Assembly: GCF_026183675.1 (NCBI RefSeq)
Contig: NZ_JAPIVK010000016.1
Coordinates: 43,824 to 107,823, forward strand
Source: Microbulbifer halophilus
GTDB lineage: Bacteria > Pseudomonadota > Gammaproteobacteria > Pseudomonadales > Cellvibrionaceae
DNA length: 64,000 nucleotides
Direction of reading: 5' to 3'
Made by a program: the position numbers and the translations under genes. This document shows positions 28,792-37,487 of this stretch, one piece after another (the stretch's first letter is position 1; each line of letters opens with the position of its first letter). A model generated the notes under the pieces. It saw only the letters and a list, made by a program, of their open reading frames with translations, did no database searches and was not told the DNA's origin.

Positions 28792-30180
28792 ATGAGCCAC
28801 ATCCTGATCGTCGAAGATGAAGCGATTATTCGAACGGCGCTGCGCAAACTGCTGGAGCGGCACCGGTACCAGGTCAGCGAAGCCGGTTCAGTGCGCGAGG
28901 CGACCAGTAAAAACCGCCTCGACCGGGTCGACCTGATCATCTCCGACCTGCGCCTGCCCGGTGCCCCGGGCACCGATCTGCTGAAGCTGGCCGGCGACAC
29001 GCCGGTGCTGATCATGACCAGCTACGCCAGCCTGCGCTCGGCGGTGGATTCGATGCGGATGGGCGCGGCGGACTATATCGCCAAGCCCTTCGATCACGAC
29101 GAGATGATCGCCACCGTGCGCCGGGTGATCGGCAAGGCCGAGCAGAGCCGCGCCCGCGTGCCGGCGGGCAAGGAGCCGGGCCGTACCATCACCGGCATGA
29201 TCGGCGACAGCCCGGTGATGCGCGAGCTCTACAGCCGCATTCACAAGGTGGCCCCCACCGACGCCACCGTGCTGGTGCATGGCGAGACCGGCACCGGCAA
29301 GGAACTGGTGGCGCGCGCCATCCACGAAGAGAGCCGCCGCGCCGGCAAGCCGCTGATCTCGGTCAACTGCGCCGCCATTCCGGAAACCCTGATCGAGGCG
29401 GAACTCTTCGGTCACGAAAAAGGCGCCTTTACCGGTGCCCAGACCGCCCGCGAGGGCCTGGTGGCCGCCGCCGACGGCGGCACCCTGTTCCTGGACGAAA
29501 TCGGCGAACTGCCGCTGGAAGCCCAGGCGCGGCTGCTTCGTGTGCTGCAGGAGGGCGAAGTGCGCCCCATCGGTGCGGTGGAATCGCGCAAGGTGAATGT
29601 GCGCCTGGTGGCGGCGACCCACCGCAACCTGCGCCAGCTCGCCAGCGAGCGCAAATTCCGAGAAGACCTCTACTACCGCATCAATGTGGTGCAGATGACA
29701 CTGGCGCCGCTGCGGGAACGCGGCAAGGACATGCTGGCGATCGCCGAACACCTGCTGCAGAAGTTCTGCGCCCGTGTGGAGCGCCCGGTCCTGAAGCTCT
29801 CCCCGGAGGCTATCCAGGCCGTGACCACCTACACCTGGCCGGGCAATGTGCGCGAGCTGGAGAACGCCATCCAGCGCTCGGTGATCCTGACCGACGACAA
29901 CAGCACCGAAATCGACCACCACACCCTGGACATCGACCTGGACCTGGTACCGGTGGAAGAGGCGGATCCGGAACGCCGCCCGCGCAGCCTGCACACGGAC
30001 CCGCGCGAGGACCTGTCGCTGGAGGACTACTTCGCCCGCTTCGTGCTCGAACACCAGGACACCATGAGCGAGACGGAACTGGCCAAGAAACTGGGCGTCA
30101 GCCGCAAATGCCTGTGGGAACGCCGCCAGAAGCTGGGTATCCCGCGCAAGAAGACACGGCGCATGGCGGCGGAAGCCTGA
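28792..30180 (+). CDS. cbrB: CbrB NtrC-family response regulator
   Basis: This 462-residue sigma-54-dependent activator is phosphorylated by CbrA. The receiver domain (residues 1-~120) has its acceptor Asp in [11 protein letters not shown]. The AAA+ domain shows Walker [16 protein letters not shown], the sigma-54-contacting [14 protein letters not shown] and Walker [15 protein letters not shown]. The C-terminal Fis-type helix-turn-helix is [20 protein letters not shown]. In Pseudomonas CbrB turns on crcZ, the small RNA gene immediately downstream; the same arrangement is seen here. GTAAC motifs lie just upstream of its own start. Confidence 0.96.
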   Translation: MSHILIVEDEAIIRTALRKLLERHRYQVSEAGSVREATSKNRLDRVDLIISDLRLPGAPGTDLLKLAGDTPVLIMTSYASLRSAVDSMRMGAADYIAKPFDHDEMIATVRRVIGKAEQSRARVPAGKEPGRTITGMIGDSPVMRELYSRIHKVAPTDATVLVHGETGTGKELVARAIHEESRRAGKPLISVNCAAIPETLIEAELFGHEKGAFTGAQTAREGLVAAADGGTLFLDEIGELPLEAQARLLRVLQEGEVRPIGAVESRKVNVRLVAATHRNLRQLASERKFREDLYYRINVVQMTLAPLRERGKDMLAIAEHLLQKFCARVERPVLKLSPEAIQAVTTYTWPGNVRELENAIQRSVILTDDNSTEIDHHTLDIDLDLVPVEEADPERRPRSLHTDPREDLSLEDYFARFVLEHQDTMSETELAKKLGVSRKCLWERRQKLGIPRKKTRRMAAEA

Positions 30181-30361
30181 TCAAACCGGGTAACAAACCC
30201 GCAAGCGGAAGCGGTCAATACCGGGCGATTGGCCGCCAACCCGACCACCCCCCCCCTGCCAGACCTTCAATTCTTTTATATCCGATTGCCGGTATTGTGG
30301 ATCATCGGAAATGTGATATCGCTACCATCAAAAACCTTCCCACTTTGGCAACAATGGAAAG

Positions 30362-30409
30362 TGTTACCCCCATCTCTCCGCGAGTAACAACTACCGCGCC
30401 ATCTGTAAC
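30362..30409 (+). promoter_or_regulatory. Candidate CbrB upstream activating sites
   Basis: TGTTAC (30362-30367) and GTAACA (30384-30389) form an interrupted palindrome, and a third half-site TGTAAC ends at 30409. They lie 75-125 bases upstream of a sigma-54 promoter, the usual place for an NtrC-type activator. Pseudomonas CbrB sites are described as TGTTAC/GTAACA pairs. A single GTAACA also sits at 30190. Confidence 0.65.
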
Positions 30410-30484
30410 GCAAAACCCCTTCCCGGCTGTCACCTCACACCACCTTAAACTTCTAAGTTATTGAATTTTAAGGAATTTATAAAG

Positions 30485-30500
30485 TTGGCACACTAAATGC
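30485..30500 (+). promoter_or_regulatory. Sigma-54 promoter of the CrcZ-like RNA
   Basis: TTGGCAC-ACTAA-ATGC has the essential GG (30487-30488) and GC (30499-30500) ten bases apart, the sigma-54 -24/-12 layout. It points at the A-rich region to the right and implies a transcript start close to 30511. Confidence 0.8.
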
Positions 30501-30510
30501 TTTCTTCTTA

Positions 30511-30850
30511 GTACAAACAAGAAAAACAGCCAAGAATAAAAATAAATGACTGTTCAAGCCCTAATAACAACTGACAATAAGCGGGCGCAACACAATAAGA
30601 ATAAACGGGGCGGTCGAGAATAAGAGAAAACAGGGACCAAAACCGCGAAGAACAATAAAAACCACAAAGAATAACAATAAACAATAAAAATAAAGCAGAA
30701 GACAACAAAAATAACGACAAGCGCGTTACAGACTGACTGATTGTACCTGGGAGAGGGTGTTTGCTAGACAGCAAATTGATAGCGCAAGGAAGCCGCTGCC
30801 TTCATCTTAATAAGAATAATTCCCACTTTCCCTTTATTCTCCCCCTTTTG
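30511..30850 (+). ncRNA. crcZ: CrcZ/CrcY-like Hfq-sequestering small RNA (3' end uncertain)
   Basis: The stretch 30511-30720 is rich in A and contains about 19 matches to AANAANAA by hand count, many overlapping, such as AACAAGAA, AAGAATAA, AATAACAA, AACAATAA and AACAAAAA. In Pseudomonas such motifs bind Hfq with Crc, and CrcZ, made from the cbrB-pcnB gap under CbrB and sigma-54, titrates them to relieve catabolite repression. Here the gap has the same neighbours, a sigma-54 promoter and TGTTAC/GTAACA sites. No open frame of note exists. I see no clean terminator; the end is placed before the pyrimidine-rich run near 30825-30850 and is a guess. Sequence identity to known crcZ was not tested. 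Confidence 0.78.
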
Positions 30851-31012
30851 CCTCCATTCCCGGCGGTTTCTACTGTTACCTGATTGCAGCCCGCCCGCCT
30901 GCGGCCCTCACCCTGTGATAGAATGCGCCCCCAATCGGGACCTGCCTGCACAGCGAGGACGGGACCCTCAAGAAGCCAAACCCCGTTGGCAGCAGTCAAG
31001 ACAGACAGCCGT

Positions 31013-32371
31013 ATGCTCAATTCCCTGATCAGCAGTATCAAACGCTGGCGCAAGCCACAGCAATCGAAACTCCCCCGTATCGTCGCGCGCAGCGACCACA
31101 GCCTGTCCCGGCGCAATATCAGCCGCGCCGCCCTCACCGTGATGAAACGGCTGCAGGACGGCGGCTTCCAGGCCTATATCGTCGGCGGCGGCGTGCGCGA
31201 CCTGCTGCTGGGCGGCCACCCCAAGGATTTCGATGTGGCCACCGACGCCACACCGGAAGAGGCCAAGAAGCTGTTCCGCGGCTCCCGTATCGTCGGTCGC
31301 CGTTTCCGCATATTGCACGCGCGTATTGGCCGCGAGATCATCGAAGTCACCACCTTCCGCGGCCACCACAGCGAGGGAGAAGAGCACGAGGCGCGGCAGT
31401 CGGAACACGGCATGTTGCTGCGCGACAATGTTTACGGCGACCTGGAGAGCGACGCCGTGCGACGCGACTTCACCGTCAACGCCCTCTACTACACCACCGA
31501 CGGTTTCGAGATCCACGACTACACCGGCGGCATGCGCGATATCGAACAGCGCCAGATCCGCATGATCGGCGACCCGGCCACCCGCTACAAAGAGGATCCG
31601 GTACGCATGCTGCGGGCGGTGCGCTTCGCCGCCAAACTCGACTTCGATATCGAGGAAAAAACCGCCGCCCCTCTCGGGGAGCTGGCGCCGCTGCTGCGCA
31701 ATATCGCTCCGGCGCGGCTGTTCGACGAAGTGCTCAAACTGCTGATGAGCGGTCACGGCGAGCGCACCTTCGAGCTGATGGAACGCTACCACCTGTGGCA
31801 TCACCTGTTCCCGGACAACGCCGCACTGCTGGAGCAGCCGGAGGCGCGCGAGCTGACCCGCCTGGCCCTGCGCAATACCGACCAGCGCATCCGCAACGAC
31901 AAGCGCGTGACCCCCGCCTTCCTGTACGCGGCCCTGCTCTGGCCGGCTGTGCGCGCCGAACAGGAGCGTGTCGCCGGCGCCGGCACACCGCCGATACCGG
32001 CACTGGCACAGGCCGCGCAGAAAGTGACCGGCTCGCAACTGGCCCACACCGCGATCCCCAAGCGCTTCTCCATCCCCATGCGCGAGATCTGGGACCTGCA
32101 GCTGCGCCTGCCGCAGCGCGGCGGCAACCGCGCCCAGCGCCTGAGCGAACACACCCGCTTCCGCGCCGCCTACGACTTCCTGCTGCTGCGCGAAGAGTGC
32201 GGCGAGATCCAGCCGGGGCTGGGCCAGTGGTGGACCGAATTCCAGCAGGCCGACGGGGAAGAGCGCCAGCAGATGGTGCGCAAACTGCAGCGCAACGGCG
32301 GCGGCAAGCGCCGCGGCGCGCGCGGCGGGCGCCGCCGTCGCCGCCCCAGGGCCGAACACAAGTCGCAGTGA
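31013..32371 (+). CDS. pcnB: Poly(A) polymerase I
   Basis: This 452-residue enzyme adds A tails to RNA 3' ends and so speeds decay. The nucleotidyltransferase head shows AYIVGGGVRDLLLGGHPKDF followed by DVATDATPE; the acidic DFD pair is present. Then come RRFRILHARIGREIIEVTTF, RRDFTVNALYY and GDPATRYKEDPVRMLRAVRF. The C-terminal tail is very basic (KLQRNGGGKRRGARGGRRRR), a likely RNA-binding extension. The usual VGGCVRD is VGGGVRD here. Start ATG 31013 fits Pseudomonas PcnB, although the ribosome site is weak. The stop shares one base with the folK start. Confidence 0.95.
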   Translation: MLNSLISSIKRWRKPQQSKLPRIVARSDHSLSRRNISRAALTVMKRLQDGGFQAYIVGGGVRDLLLGGHPKDFDVATDATPEEAKKLFRGSRIVGRRFRILHARIGREIIEVTTFRGHHSEGEEHEARQSEHGMLLRDNVYGDLESDAVRRDFTVNALYYTTDGFEIHDYTGGMRDIEQRQIRMIGDPATRYKEDPVRMLRAVRFAAKLDFDIEEKTAAPLGELAPLLRNIAPARLFDEVLKLLMSGHGERTFELMERYHLWHHLFPDNAALLEQPEARELTRLALRNTDQRIRNDKRVTPAFLYAALLWPAVRAEQERVAGAGTPPIPALAQAAQKVTGSQLAHTAIPKRFSIPMREIWDLQLRLPQRGGNRAQRLSEHTRFRAAYDFLLLREECGEIQPGLGQWWTEFQQADGEERQQMVRKLQRNGGGKRRGARGGRRRRRPRAEHKSQ

Positions 32372-32847
32372 TGACCCGGGTATTCGTGGGGCTCGGCAGC
32401 AACCTGTCCGAACCGCAACGACAACTGCGTTCCGCCCTGGCGGCGATGGCCGAAATCCCGGGCACGGGACTGCTGCGCCGTTCCAGCTTTTACCGCAGTG
32501 CACCGGTGGGGCCCGGCGAGCAGCCCGACTATGTCAATGCCGCGGCGGAACTGGAAACGGCGCTGCCGCCCCTGGAGTTTCTGGATCGGCTGCAATCGAT
32601 CGAAAATGCCCAGGGCCGCGAGCGCAGTGTGCGCTGGGGTGCCCGTACCCTGGATTTGGATATACTGTTGTTCGGCCGCCAGCGGATCAGCGAACCGCGC
32701 CTGCAGGTCCCCCACCCGCGCATGGCCGAACGCAATTTTGTATTGCAGCCGCTGGCGGAACTGGAACCCGGGCTGACACTGCCGTCGGGGGAGTCGATCG
32801 CGGCACTGCTGCAAGAGTGCCCGGAGAACCGGCTGGAAAAGATTTGA
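32371..32847 (+). CDS. folK: 2-amino-4-hydroxy-6-hydroxymethyldihydropteridine pyrophosphokinase
   Basis: This 158-residue enzyme transfers pyrophosphate to the pterin in folate synthesis. Family features: VFVGLGSNLSEPQRQLRSAL at the N-terminus, SSFYRSAPVGPGEQPDYVNA, RWGARTLDLDILLFG (the signature with acidic metal ligands) and PHPRMAERNFVLQPLAE. Its ATG overlaps the pcnB stop by one base, so the two are coupled; pcnB-folK is a conserved pair in gammaproteobacteria. Palindrome B2 follows. Confidence 0.96.
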   Translation: MTRVFVGLGSNLSEPQRQLRSALAAMAEIPGTGLLRRSSFYRSAPVGPGEQPDYVNAAAELETALPPLEFLDRLQSIENAQGRERSVRWGARTLDLDILLFGRQRISEPRLQVPHPRMAERNFVLQPLAELEPGLTLPSGESIAALLQECPENRLEKI

Positions 32848-32895
32848 TAGGGTGCACCCTAGCATCCGGAAAAGAATATCCAAGCCGGATGTGAA

Positions 32896-32971
32896 GGCCC
32901 TGCTGCCGGGGGCTGTTTGGGAAACGATTGCCGATGAGGCTATTGAGCAAACAGCCACCGGCAGCAGGGCC
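32896..32971. repeat. Palindromic element B2
   Basis: The left arm starting GGCCCTGCTGCCGG (from 32896) pairs with the right arm ending CCGGCAGCAGGGCC (to 32971), 24 bases with one mismatch. The loop GAAACGATTGCCGATGAGGC then TATTGAGC differs from B1 at only one or two positions, while the arms share little sequence with B1. It lies between folK and the deoxynucleoside kinase. Confidence 0.85.
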
Positions 32972-33111
32972 GCCCCGACACCTGCTTACGAACCAAACTT
33001 CGGCAGCCTCTGCAGGCCCGAGCAACGGCGCACCCTACAGGTCGTAGGTTCAATGGCATGTCCTGCGCATGCGACAGCGGACCGGGGCGGAAAAATAAAG
33101 GAGTAAATTCC

Positions 33112-33792
33112 GTGGCAATCGATACCGACGAACCCCGCGAGCCGGATACCTCCGGCATTACCCTGCCCCGCTTTATCGCCGTCGAGGGCAATATCGGTGT
33201 GGGCAAGACCACCCTGGCGAAGAAACTCGCCGCCACCTTCAACTACGACACCCTGCTCGAGCAGCCGGAAACCAACCCGTTTCTCGAGCGTTTCTACCGC
33301 GACCCGAAGAGCGCCGCCCTGCCCACGCAACTGCACTTCCTGCTGGAGCGCTCCCAGCAGATCCAGGCGCTGCGCCAGGACGACCTGTTCAAGCCGGTGC
33401 GCGTGGCCGACTTCCTGATCGAGAAGGACCAGCTGTTCGCCGAGGTCACCCTGGACGCCGACGAACTGTCCCTCTACCAGCAGGTCTACCGGCACCTGAC
33501 CCTGCAGGCCCCCAAGCCGGACCTGGTAGTCTACCTGCAGGCGCCACTCAACGTACTGCAGGAGCGCATCCGCACCCGCGGCATCGCCGCCGAGCGCGCC
33601 ATTGGCAACGAATACCTGGCCACCCTCAACGAGGCCTACACCAACTTCTTCCACTACTACGACGAGGCGCCGCTGTTGATCATCAACAGCGAGGAGATCG
33701 ATATCGTCGACCGCCCCGAAGACTACTGCCAGCTGGTGGAGTACATGCTCACCGTCACCAGTGGCCGCCACTACTACAATCCCGGAGTCTGA
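33112..33792 (+). CDS. Deoxynucleoside kinase family protein
   Basis: This 226-residue P-loop kinase belongs to the deoxyadenosine/deoxyguanosine kinase family. FIAVEGNIGVGKTTLAKKLA carries the Walker A loop. LLEQPETNPFLERFYRDPK, LLERSQQIQAL and PDLVVYLQAPLNVLQERIRT are typical, and the lid arginines are in RTRGIAAERA. It should phosphorylate salvaged deoxynucleosides. The GTG at 33112 is eight bases after AAGGAG, which fixes the start. It ends one base before panB; the folK-kinase-panB order is common in related genomes. Confidence 0.92.
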   Translation: MAIDTDEPREPDTSGITLPRFIAVEGNIGVGKTTLAKKLAATFNYDTLLEQPETNPFLERFYRDPKSAALPTQLHFLLERSQQIQALRQDDLFKPVRVADFLIEKDQLFAEVTLDADELSLYQQVYRHLTLQAPKPDLVVYLQAPLNVLQERIRTRGIAAERAIGNEYLATLNEAYTNFFHYYDEAPLLIINSEEIDIVDRPEDYCQLVEYMLTVTSGRHYYNPGV

Positions 33793-33793
33793 T

Positions 33794-34609
33794 ATGCCCT
33801 ACGCTCCCGCTGCACTGGAAAAACCCGTCACCATCAACAGGCTGCACAAAATGAAGATGGACGGCGAGAAGTTCATCACCGTCGCACTCTACGACGCCCC
33901 CATGGCGGCCATGGCGCAGAAGACCGGTGTCGAGGCGGTGCTGGTGGGCGACTCCCTGGGCATGACAGTACTCGGCTACGACAGCACCATCCCGGTCACC
34001 ATGGAACAGATGATCTACCACGTGGAAGCGGTGGCCCGCGGCAACAAAAAGTCGCTGATCATGGGCGACCTACCCTTCATGACCTACGCGACGCCGGAGC
34101 AGGCGCTCACCAACGCCACCCGCATCATGCAGGCCGGCGCCCACATGGTGAAAATCGAGGGCGGCGCCTGGCTGGTGGAGACGGTGAAAATGCTCACCGA
34201 TCGCGGTATCCCGGTCTGCGCCCACTTGGGCCTGACCCCGCAATCGGTACACAAGTTCGGCGGCTTCCGCGTCCAGGGCCGCGATGAGGCGCGCGCCGGG
34301 GAGATCCTCGACGACGCCGCTCAGCTGGACGAGGCCGGCGCCGGCCTCCTGGTACTGGAATGCGTGCCCGCCGGCCTGGCCAGACGCATCACCCAGGCCG
34401 TCTCCATGCCCACCATCGGCATCGGCGCCGGCGATGGGACCGACGCCCAGGTACTGGTGATCAACGATATTCTCGGCCTCACCGAGCAGCCGCCCAAATT
34501 CTCCAAGAACTTCCTGCAGGAAACCGGCAACATTCCCGGCGCGCTGAGCAAGTACGCCGAGGATGTGAAAAGCGGCGCTTTCCCCGACGAGGCACATACG
34601 TTTAGCTGA
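33794..34609 (+). CDS. panB: 3-methyl-2-oxobutanoate hydroxymethyltransferase
   Basis: This 271-residue enzyme makes ketopantoate from 2-oxoisovalerate for pantothenate and coenzyme A synthesis. VLVGDSLGMTVLGYDSTIPV near residue 45, ANATRIMQAGAHMVKIEG-like segments, PVCAHLGLTPQSVHKFGGF, and TIGIGAGDGTDAQVLVINDI are all family hallmarks; metal ligands D and E are present. panC does not follow, unlike in many genomes; a terminator does. The gene is one base after the kinase stop. Confidence 0.96.
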   Translation: MPYAPAALEKPVTINRLHKMKMDGEKFITVALYDAPMAAMAQKTGVEAVLVGDSLGMTVLGYDSTIPVTMEQMIYHVEAVARGNKKSLIMGDLPFMTYATPEQALTNATRIMQAGAHMVKIEGGAWLVETVKMLTDRGIPVCAHLGLTPQSVHKFGGFRVQGRDEARAGEILDDAAQLDEAGAGLLVLECVPAGLARRITQAVSMPTIGIGAGDGTDAQVLVINDILGLTEQPPKFSKNFLQETGNIPGALSKYAEDVKSGAFPDEAHTFS

Positions 34610-34648
34610 CGGACGACTGCCCATCGAGCGAAGGCGCTGGGGAAAAAC

Positions 34649-34668
34649 AAGGGGGCAAAAGCCCCCTT
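34649..34668 (+). terminator. Terminator-like hairpin after panB
   Basis: AAGGGGGC-AAAA-GCCCCCTT is an 8-bp perfect stem 40 bases after the panB stop. The T run after it is short, so efficiency is uncertain. Confidence 0.65.
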
Positions 34669-34889
34669 CAAGCCAATTCGATATCGGAAGGGGATTCCGG
34701 AATTGGAAAATACAAGGTGACAATCGAACCCGCTGGGATCTAACCAAAACCCCCGGCGGACCCGGCGCCCGGGCTCGCAATACCCCGGCTCGAGACTACG
34801 ACCAAATTATTGCGACACCTTCAGACACAAGGAATATATTATTCATTTCCCACTGAATCAACCCCCGACTTGCCCTGTGTCTCCAGCGC

Positions 34890-35756
34890 TCAATTGATCG
34901 GCGGCCGTTTATGGTTCCTGAACACATCAACGGCCCGGCGGCTGCGCTCGAACAGGTCTTTTGCCCGACCATCTCTCTGCGACATGAGAATGAACAGCAA
35001 GTCGGTCACCATATGCTGCGCCGTGCGCGAGAGAATGGCTGAACTCCGCGCCCCTACCTCGTCCGACAGGCAAAACAGATTGGTGCCGGCGAGCTCCACC
35101 AGGGGATTGCGGGAAAAGCCGGTCAGGGAAATGACACCCGCACCGTGATTCACACCGGTTTCCGCTACCCGGACGACATCCTGGGTCAGGCCCGACTCGG
35201 AGATTGCAAATATCAGATCTCCACCGCCCAGGGTGGCCGCGTTGGCGACCTGTACATGGGTATCGCTTTCCGCTAGTACCGCCTTGCCGAGCTTCATCAG
35301 CTTGAAGGCGAAATCCCTCGCCACCAGCGATGACGCACCGACCCCCGCCAGGAGCACCCTGTCGGCGCCGGAGAGTAAACCGACCGCCCTCAGCAACTCG
35401 TCTTCGCGATTGACCGTCAGCGTCTCGTTGAGGGACCCCGTTTTGCGCGCGATCAGCTTCTGCGCCACGGTGGACAGATCGTCGTCCGTGGAAATATCGC
35501 CGTGAATCGCTTTTGGCAACACAGACGTTCGCGCCAGCGATTCGGTCAGGGACAGCTTCAGGTCGGTATAGCCCCGGTAACCGAGCTTCTGGCTGAACTT
35601 GACCACACTCGACTGGGACACACCGACACTGTCCGCCAGGGACTTGGAAGACAACCCCCGCACCACTTCGACATTGTCGAGCAGGTAATCCGCAATGCGC
35701 CGCTCGTGATTCGACATGGACTCCCGCATCGCGCGGATTTTGGTAATTGATCCCAT
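34890..35756 (-). CDS. RpiR/MurR family transcriptional regulator
   Basis: This 288-residue regulator has an N-terminal HTH_6 domain (MRESMSNHERRIADYLLDNV, then SLADSVGVSQSSVVKFSQKL) and a C-terminal SIS sugar-phosphate-binding domain (ADRVLLAGVGASSLVARDFA, GGGDLIFAISESGLTQDVVR). Such proteins sense phosphorylated sugars; MurR of E. coli and B. subtilis responds to MurNAc-6-phosphate and controls murQ. The gene is divergent from the transporter-kinase-murQ set, so the same role is likely. Start 35756 has GGAG upstream; the longer upstream frame has no ribosome site. Confidence 0.92.
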   Translation of the reverse strand: MGSITKIRAMRESMSNHERRIADYLLDNVEVVRGLSSKSLADSVGVSQSSVVKFSQKLGYRGYTDLKLSLTESLARTSVLPKAIHGDISTDDDLSTVAQKLIARKTGSLNETLTVNREDELLRAVGLLSGADRVLLAGVGASSLVARDFAFKLMKLGKAVLAESDTHVQVANAATLGGGDLIFAISESGLTQDVVRVAETGVNHGAGVISLTGFSRNPLVELAGTNLFCLSDEVGARSSAILSRTAQHMVTDLLFILMSQRDGRAKDLFERSRRAVDVFRNHKRPPIN

Positions 35757-35811
35757 AACCAGAAGCTCCAGAAGGAAATAGATACATCCGCTGATCCGCC
35801 GCGGCCGGGCG

Positions 35812-35876
35812 GGAATAAATACTTTGATCCCAAAAGGAATAAATGATACCAATAACACTTAAATTAAGGAATAATT
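35812..35876. promoter_or_regulatory. Three GGAATAA repeats, candidate RpiR operator
   Basis: GGAATAAAT at 35812-35820 and 35836-35844, and GGAATAATT at 35868-35876, lie in the 153-base gap between the divergent regulator and transporter genes. A GATACC or GTACC follows the second and third copies after a few bases. Spacing (24 and 32 bases) is not strictly periodic. The assignment is by position only. Confidence 0.4.
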
Positions 35877-35909
35877 CAGTACCACGAGAGCAGGAAGGGC
35901 AGATCCCCC

Positions 35910-37487
35910 ATGGACTTGCAGTTCACCCTACTGGACTGGGCCATCTTTGCGCTGTACGGCGTGATACTGGCCACCGGTGGCTGGTTATTCAGTCGCAAGA
36001 AGACCGCCGACAGCCGCGACTACTTCCTCGCGCGCAACAGCATGCCCATGTGGATGGTGGCCATCTCCACCCTCGCCACCGTCCAGTCCGCCGCCACCTT
36101 TCTCGGCGGCCCCGATCTCGGCTACGGCGGCGACTTCACCTACCTGTTCACCAACCTGGGGGCCCTGATCGCAGCGCTGATCGTGTCCCGGCTGCTGATT
36201 CCGAAGTTCTACGCCCAGCGGGTAACCACTGTCTACGAACTGCTGCAATCCCGTTTCGGCCATACCGCCAAGCACCAGGCCGGCGTCATGTACCTGGTGG
36301 GGCGCGTTTTCGCCAGCGGCGCCAGGCTCTATATGGCCGCAATCGCCGTCTCCATGATCCTGTTCAACGATATCGCGGCCGGCCATGTGATTCTGGCGGT
36401 GGCGATCCTGACCCTGGCGGGACTGCTGCAGACCTTTATCGGCGGTGTGCGCTCGGTCATCCAAAGTGACGTACTGCAGTCCGCGATCTATATCGGCGCG
36501 GCCATTGCCATGATTTCGGTACTGCTGTGGCAGATTCCCGCCACACTGCCGGAAATTCTCGCAACCCTTCACGCCCCCGGCGACGGCCAGCCCTCGAAAC
36601 TCGCGCTGATAGACGCGAGCTGGGACCTCGGCGACCCCTTCAACGTCTGGTCGACGCTCACCGGCTTCGTGTTGCTGTTCATCGCCTCGCTGGGGCTGGA
36701 CCAGGACGTCAGCCAGCGCCTGCTCACCTGCAAAAGCCCGCGCGAAGGCGCCAGGGCCATGACGCTGTCGGTGCTGATGGTGGTGCCGGTGATGCTGGTA
36801 TTCATGGCCATCGGCATGCTGCTGTACATCGTCTACCAACACCCGGAATTGATGGGCGGCACAGTGGGCTCCTCCCCCACCGGTGGCGACGTCACGGTGT
36901 TCATGCACTACGTGCTCAACGAAATGCCGCAGGGACTGCGCGGTCTCGTGACCATCGGCGTCATGGCCGCGGCCCTGTCCACCCTCAACTCCAGCGTCAA
37001 CTCCATGGCCAGTGTACTGACCGAGGACATATACCGGAGCTGGCTGAAGAAACGCAATATCGACAAACCGGCCGGCCACTTCGTCCTCGCGGGGCGCGTC
37101 TCCATGATCCTGATCGCGGCGGCGCTCGGCAGCATGGCCATCGTCTGCTACTACTGGCAGCAATACAGCGACCTGCCCCTGATCACCTTTGCCCTGTCGG
37201 TGATGGTGTTCGCCTATTCGGGTCTGCTGGGGGTATTCTTTACAGTGCTGTTCACCGGCCGCGGCAACAGCACCAGCGCCGGCCTGGCGCTGGTCACGGG
37301 CTTCCTCGTCACCCTGGCCCAGCAGCCGTGGATGATCAGCGCCATCACCGGCACCGATACCCCCATCGATATCGCCTTCACCTGGCAGCTCTGCCTGGGT
37401 ACCGCGATCGCCTTCGCGGTCTGCTGCCTCGGCAGGCCCGAACCGGTTTCCGTCAACCACAAGTCATTGGAGGGATCCAGTGCATGA
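35910..37487 (+). CDS. Sodium:solute symporter (SSS/SLC5 family)
   Basis: This 525-residue inner-membrane protein has about 13 transmembrane helices. SSS features are visible: FLARNSMPMWMVAISTLATV near residue 40, GGVRSVIQSDVLQSAIYIGA, LGLDQDVSQRLLTCKSPREG and GVMAAALSTLNSSVNSMASV, which contains sodium-site serines. Family members import sugars, sialic acid, amino acids or vitamins with sodium. Upstream is a ribosome site, and downstream the ATG of the kinase overlaps its stop. With murQ in the same operon the likely cargo is MurNAc or an anhydro-MurNAc sugar, replacing the PTS protein MurP of E. coli. Confidence 0.92.
   Translation: MDLQFTLLDWAIFALYGVILATGGWLFSRKKTADSRDYFLARNSMPMWMVAISTLATVQSAATFLGGPDLGYGGDFTYLFTNLGALIAALIVSRLLIPKFYAQRVTTVYELLQSRFGHTAKHQAGVMYLVGRVFASGARLYMAAIAVSMILFNDIAAGHVILAVAILTLAGLLQTFIGGVRSVIQSDVLQSAIYIGAAIAMISVLLWQIPATLPEILATLHAPGDGQPSKLALIDASWDLGDPFNVWSTLTGFVLLFIASLGLDQDVSQRLLTCKSPREGARAMTLSVLMVVPVMLVFMAIGMLLYIVYQHPELMGGTVGSSPTGGDVTVFMHYVLNEMPQGLRGLVTIGVMAAALSTLNSSVNSMASVLTEDIYRSWLKKRNIDKPAGHFVLAGRVSMILIAAALGSMAIVCYYWQQYSDLPLITFALSVMVFAYSGLLGVFFTVLFTGRGNSTSAGLALVTGFLVTLAQQPWMISAITGTDTPIDIAFTWQLCLGTAIAFAVCCLGRPEPVSVNHKSLEGSSA

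Noticed and set aside
30181..30360. Small gene in the first part of the cbrB-pcnB gap
   Set aside because: Short frames exist but none has a good start or codon pattern; the stretch is better explained as upstream regulatory DNA of the small RNA.
34690..34800. tRNA-like fragment (minus strand, with GGTTCGATTG near 34720)
   Set aside because: A T-loop-like word is present, but I cannot fold an acceptor stem, anticodon arm and CCA end around it. It might be a relic, but there is not enough to call.
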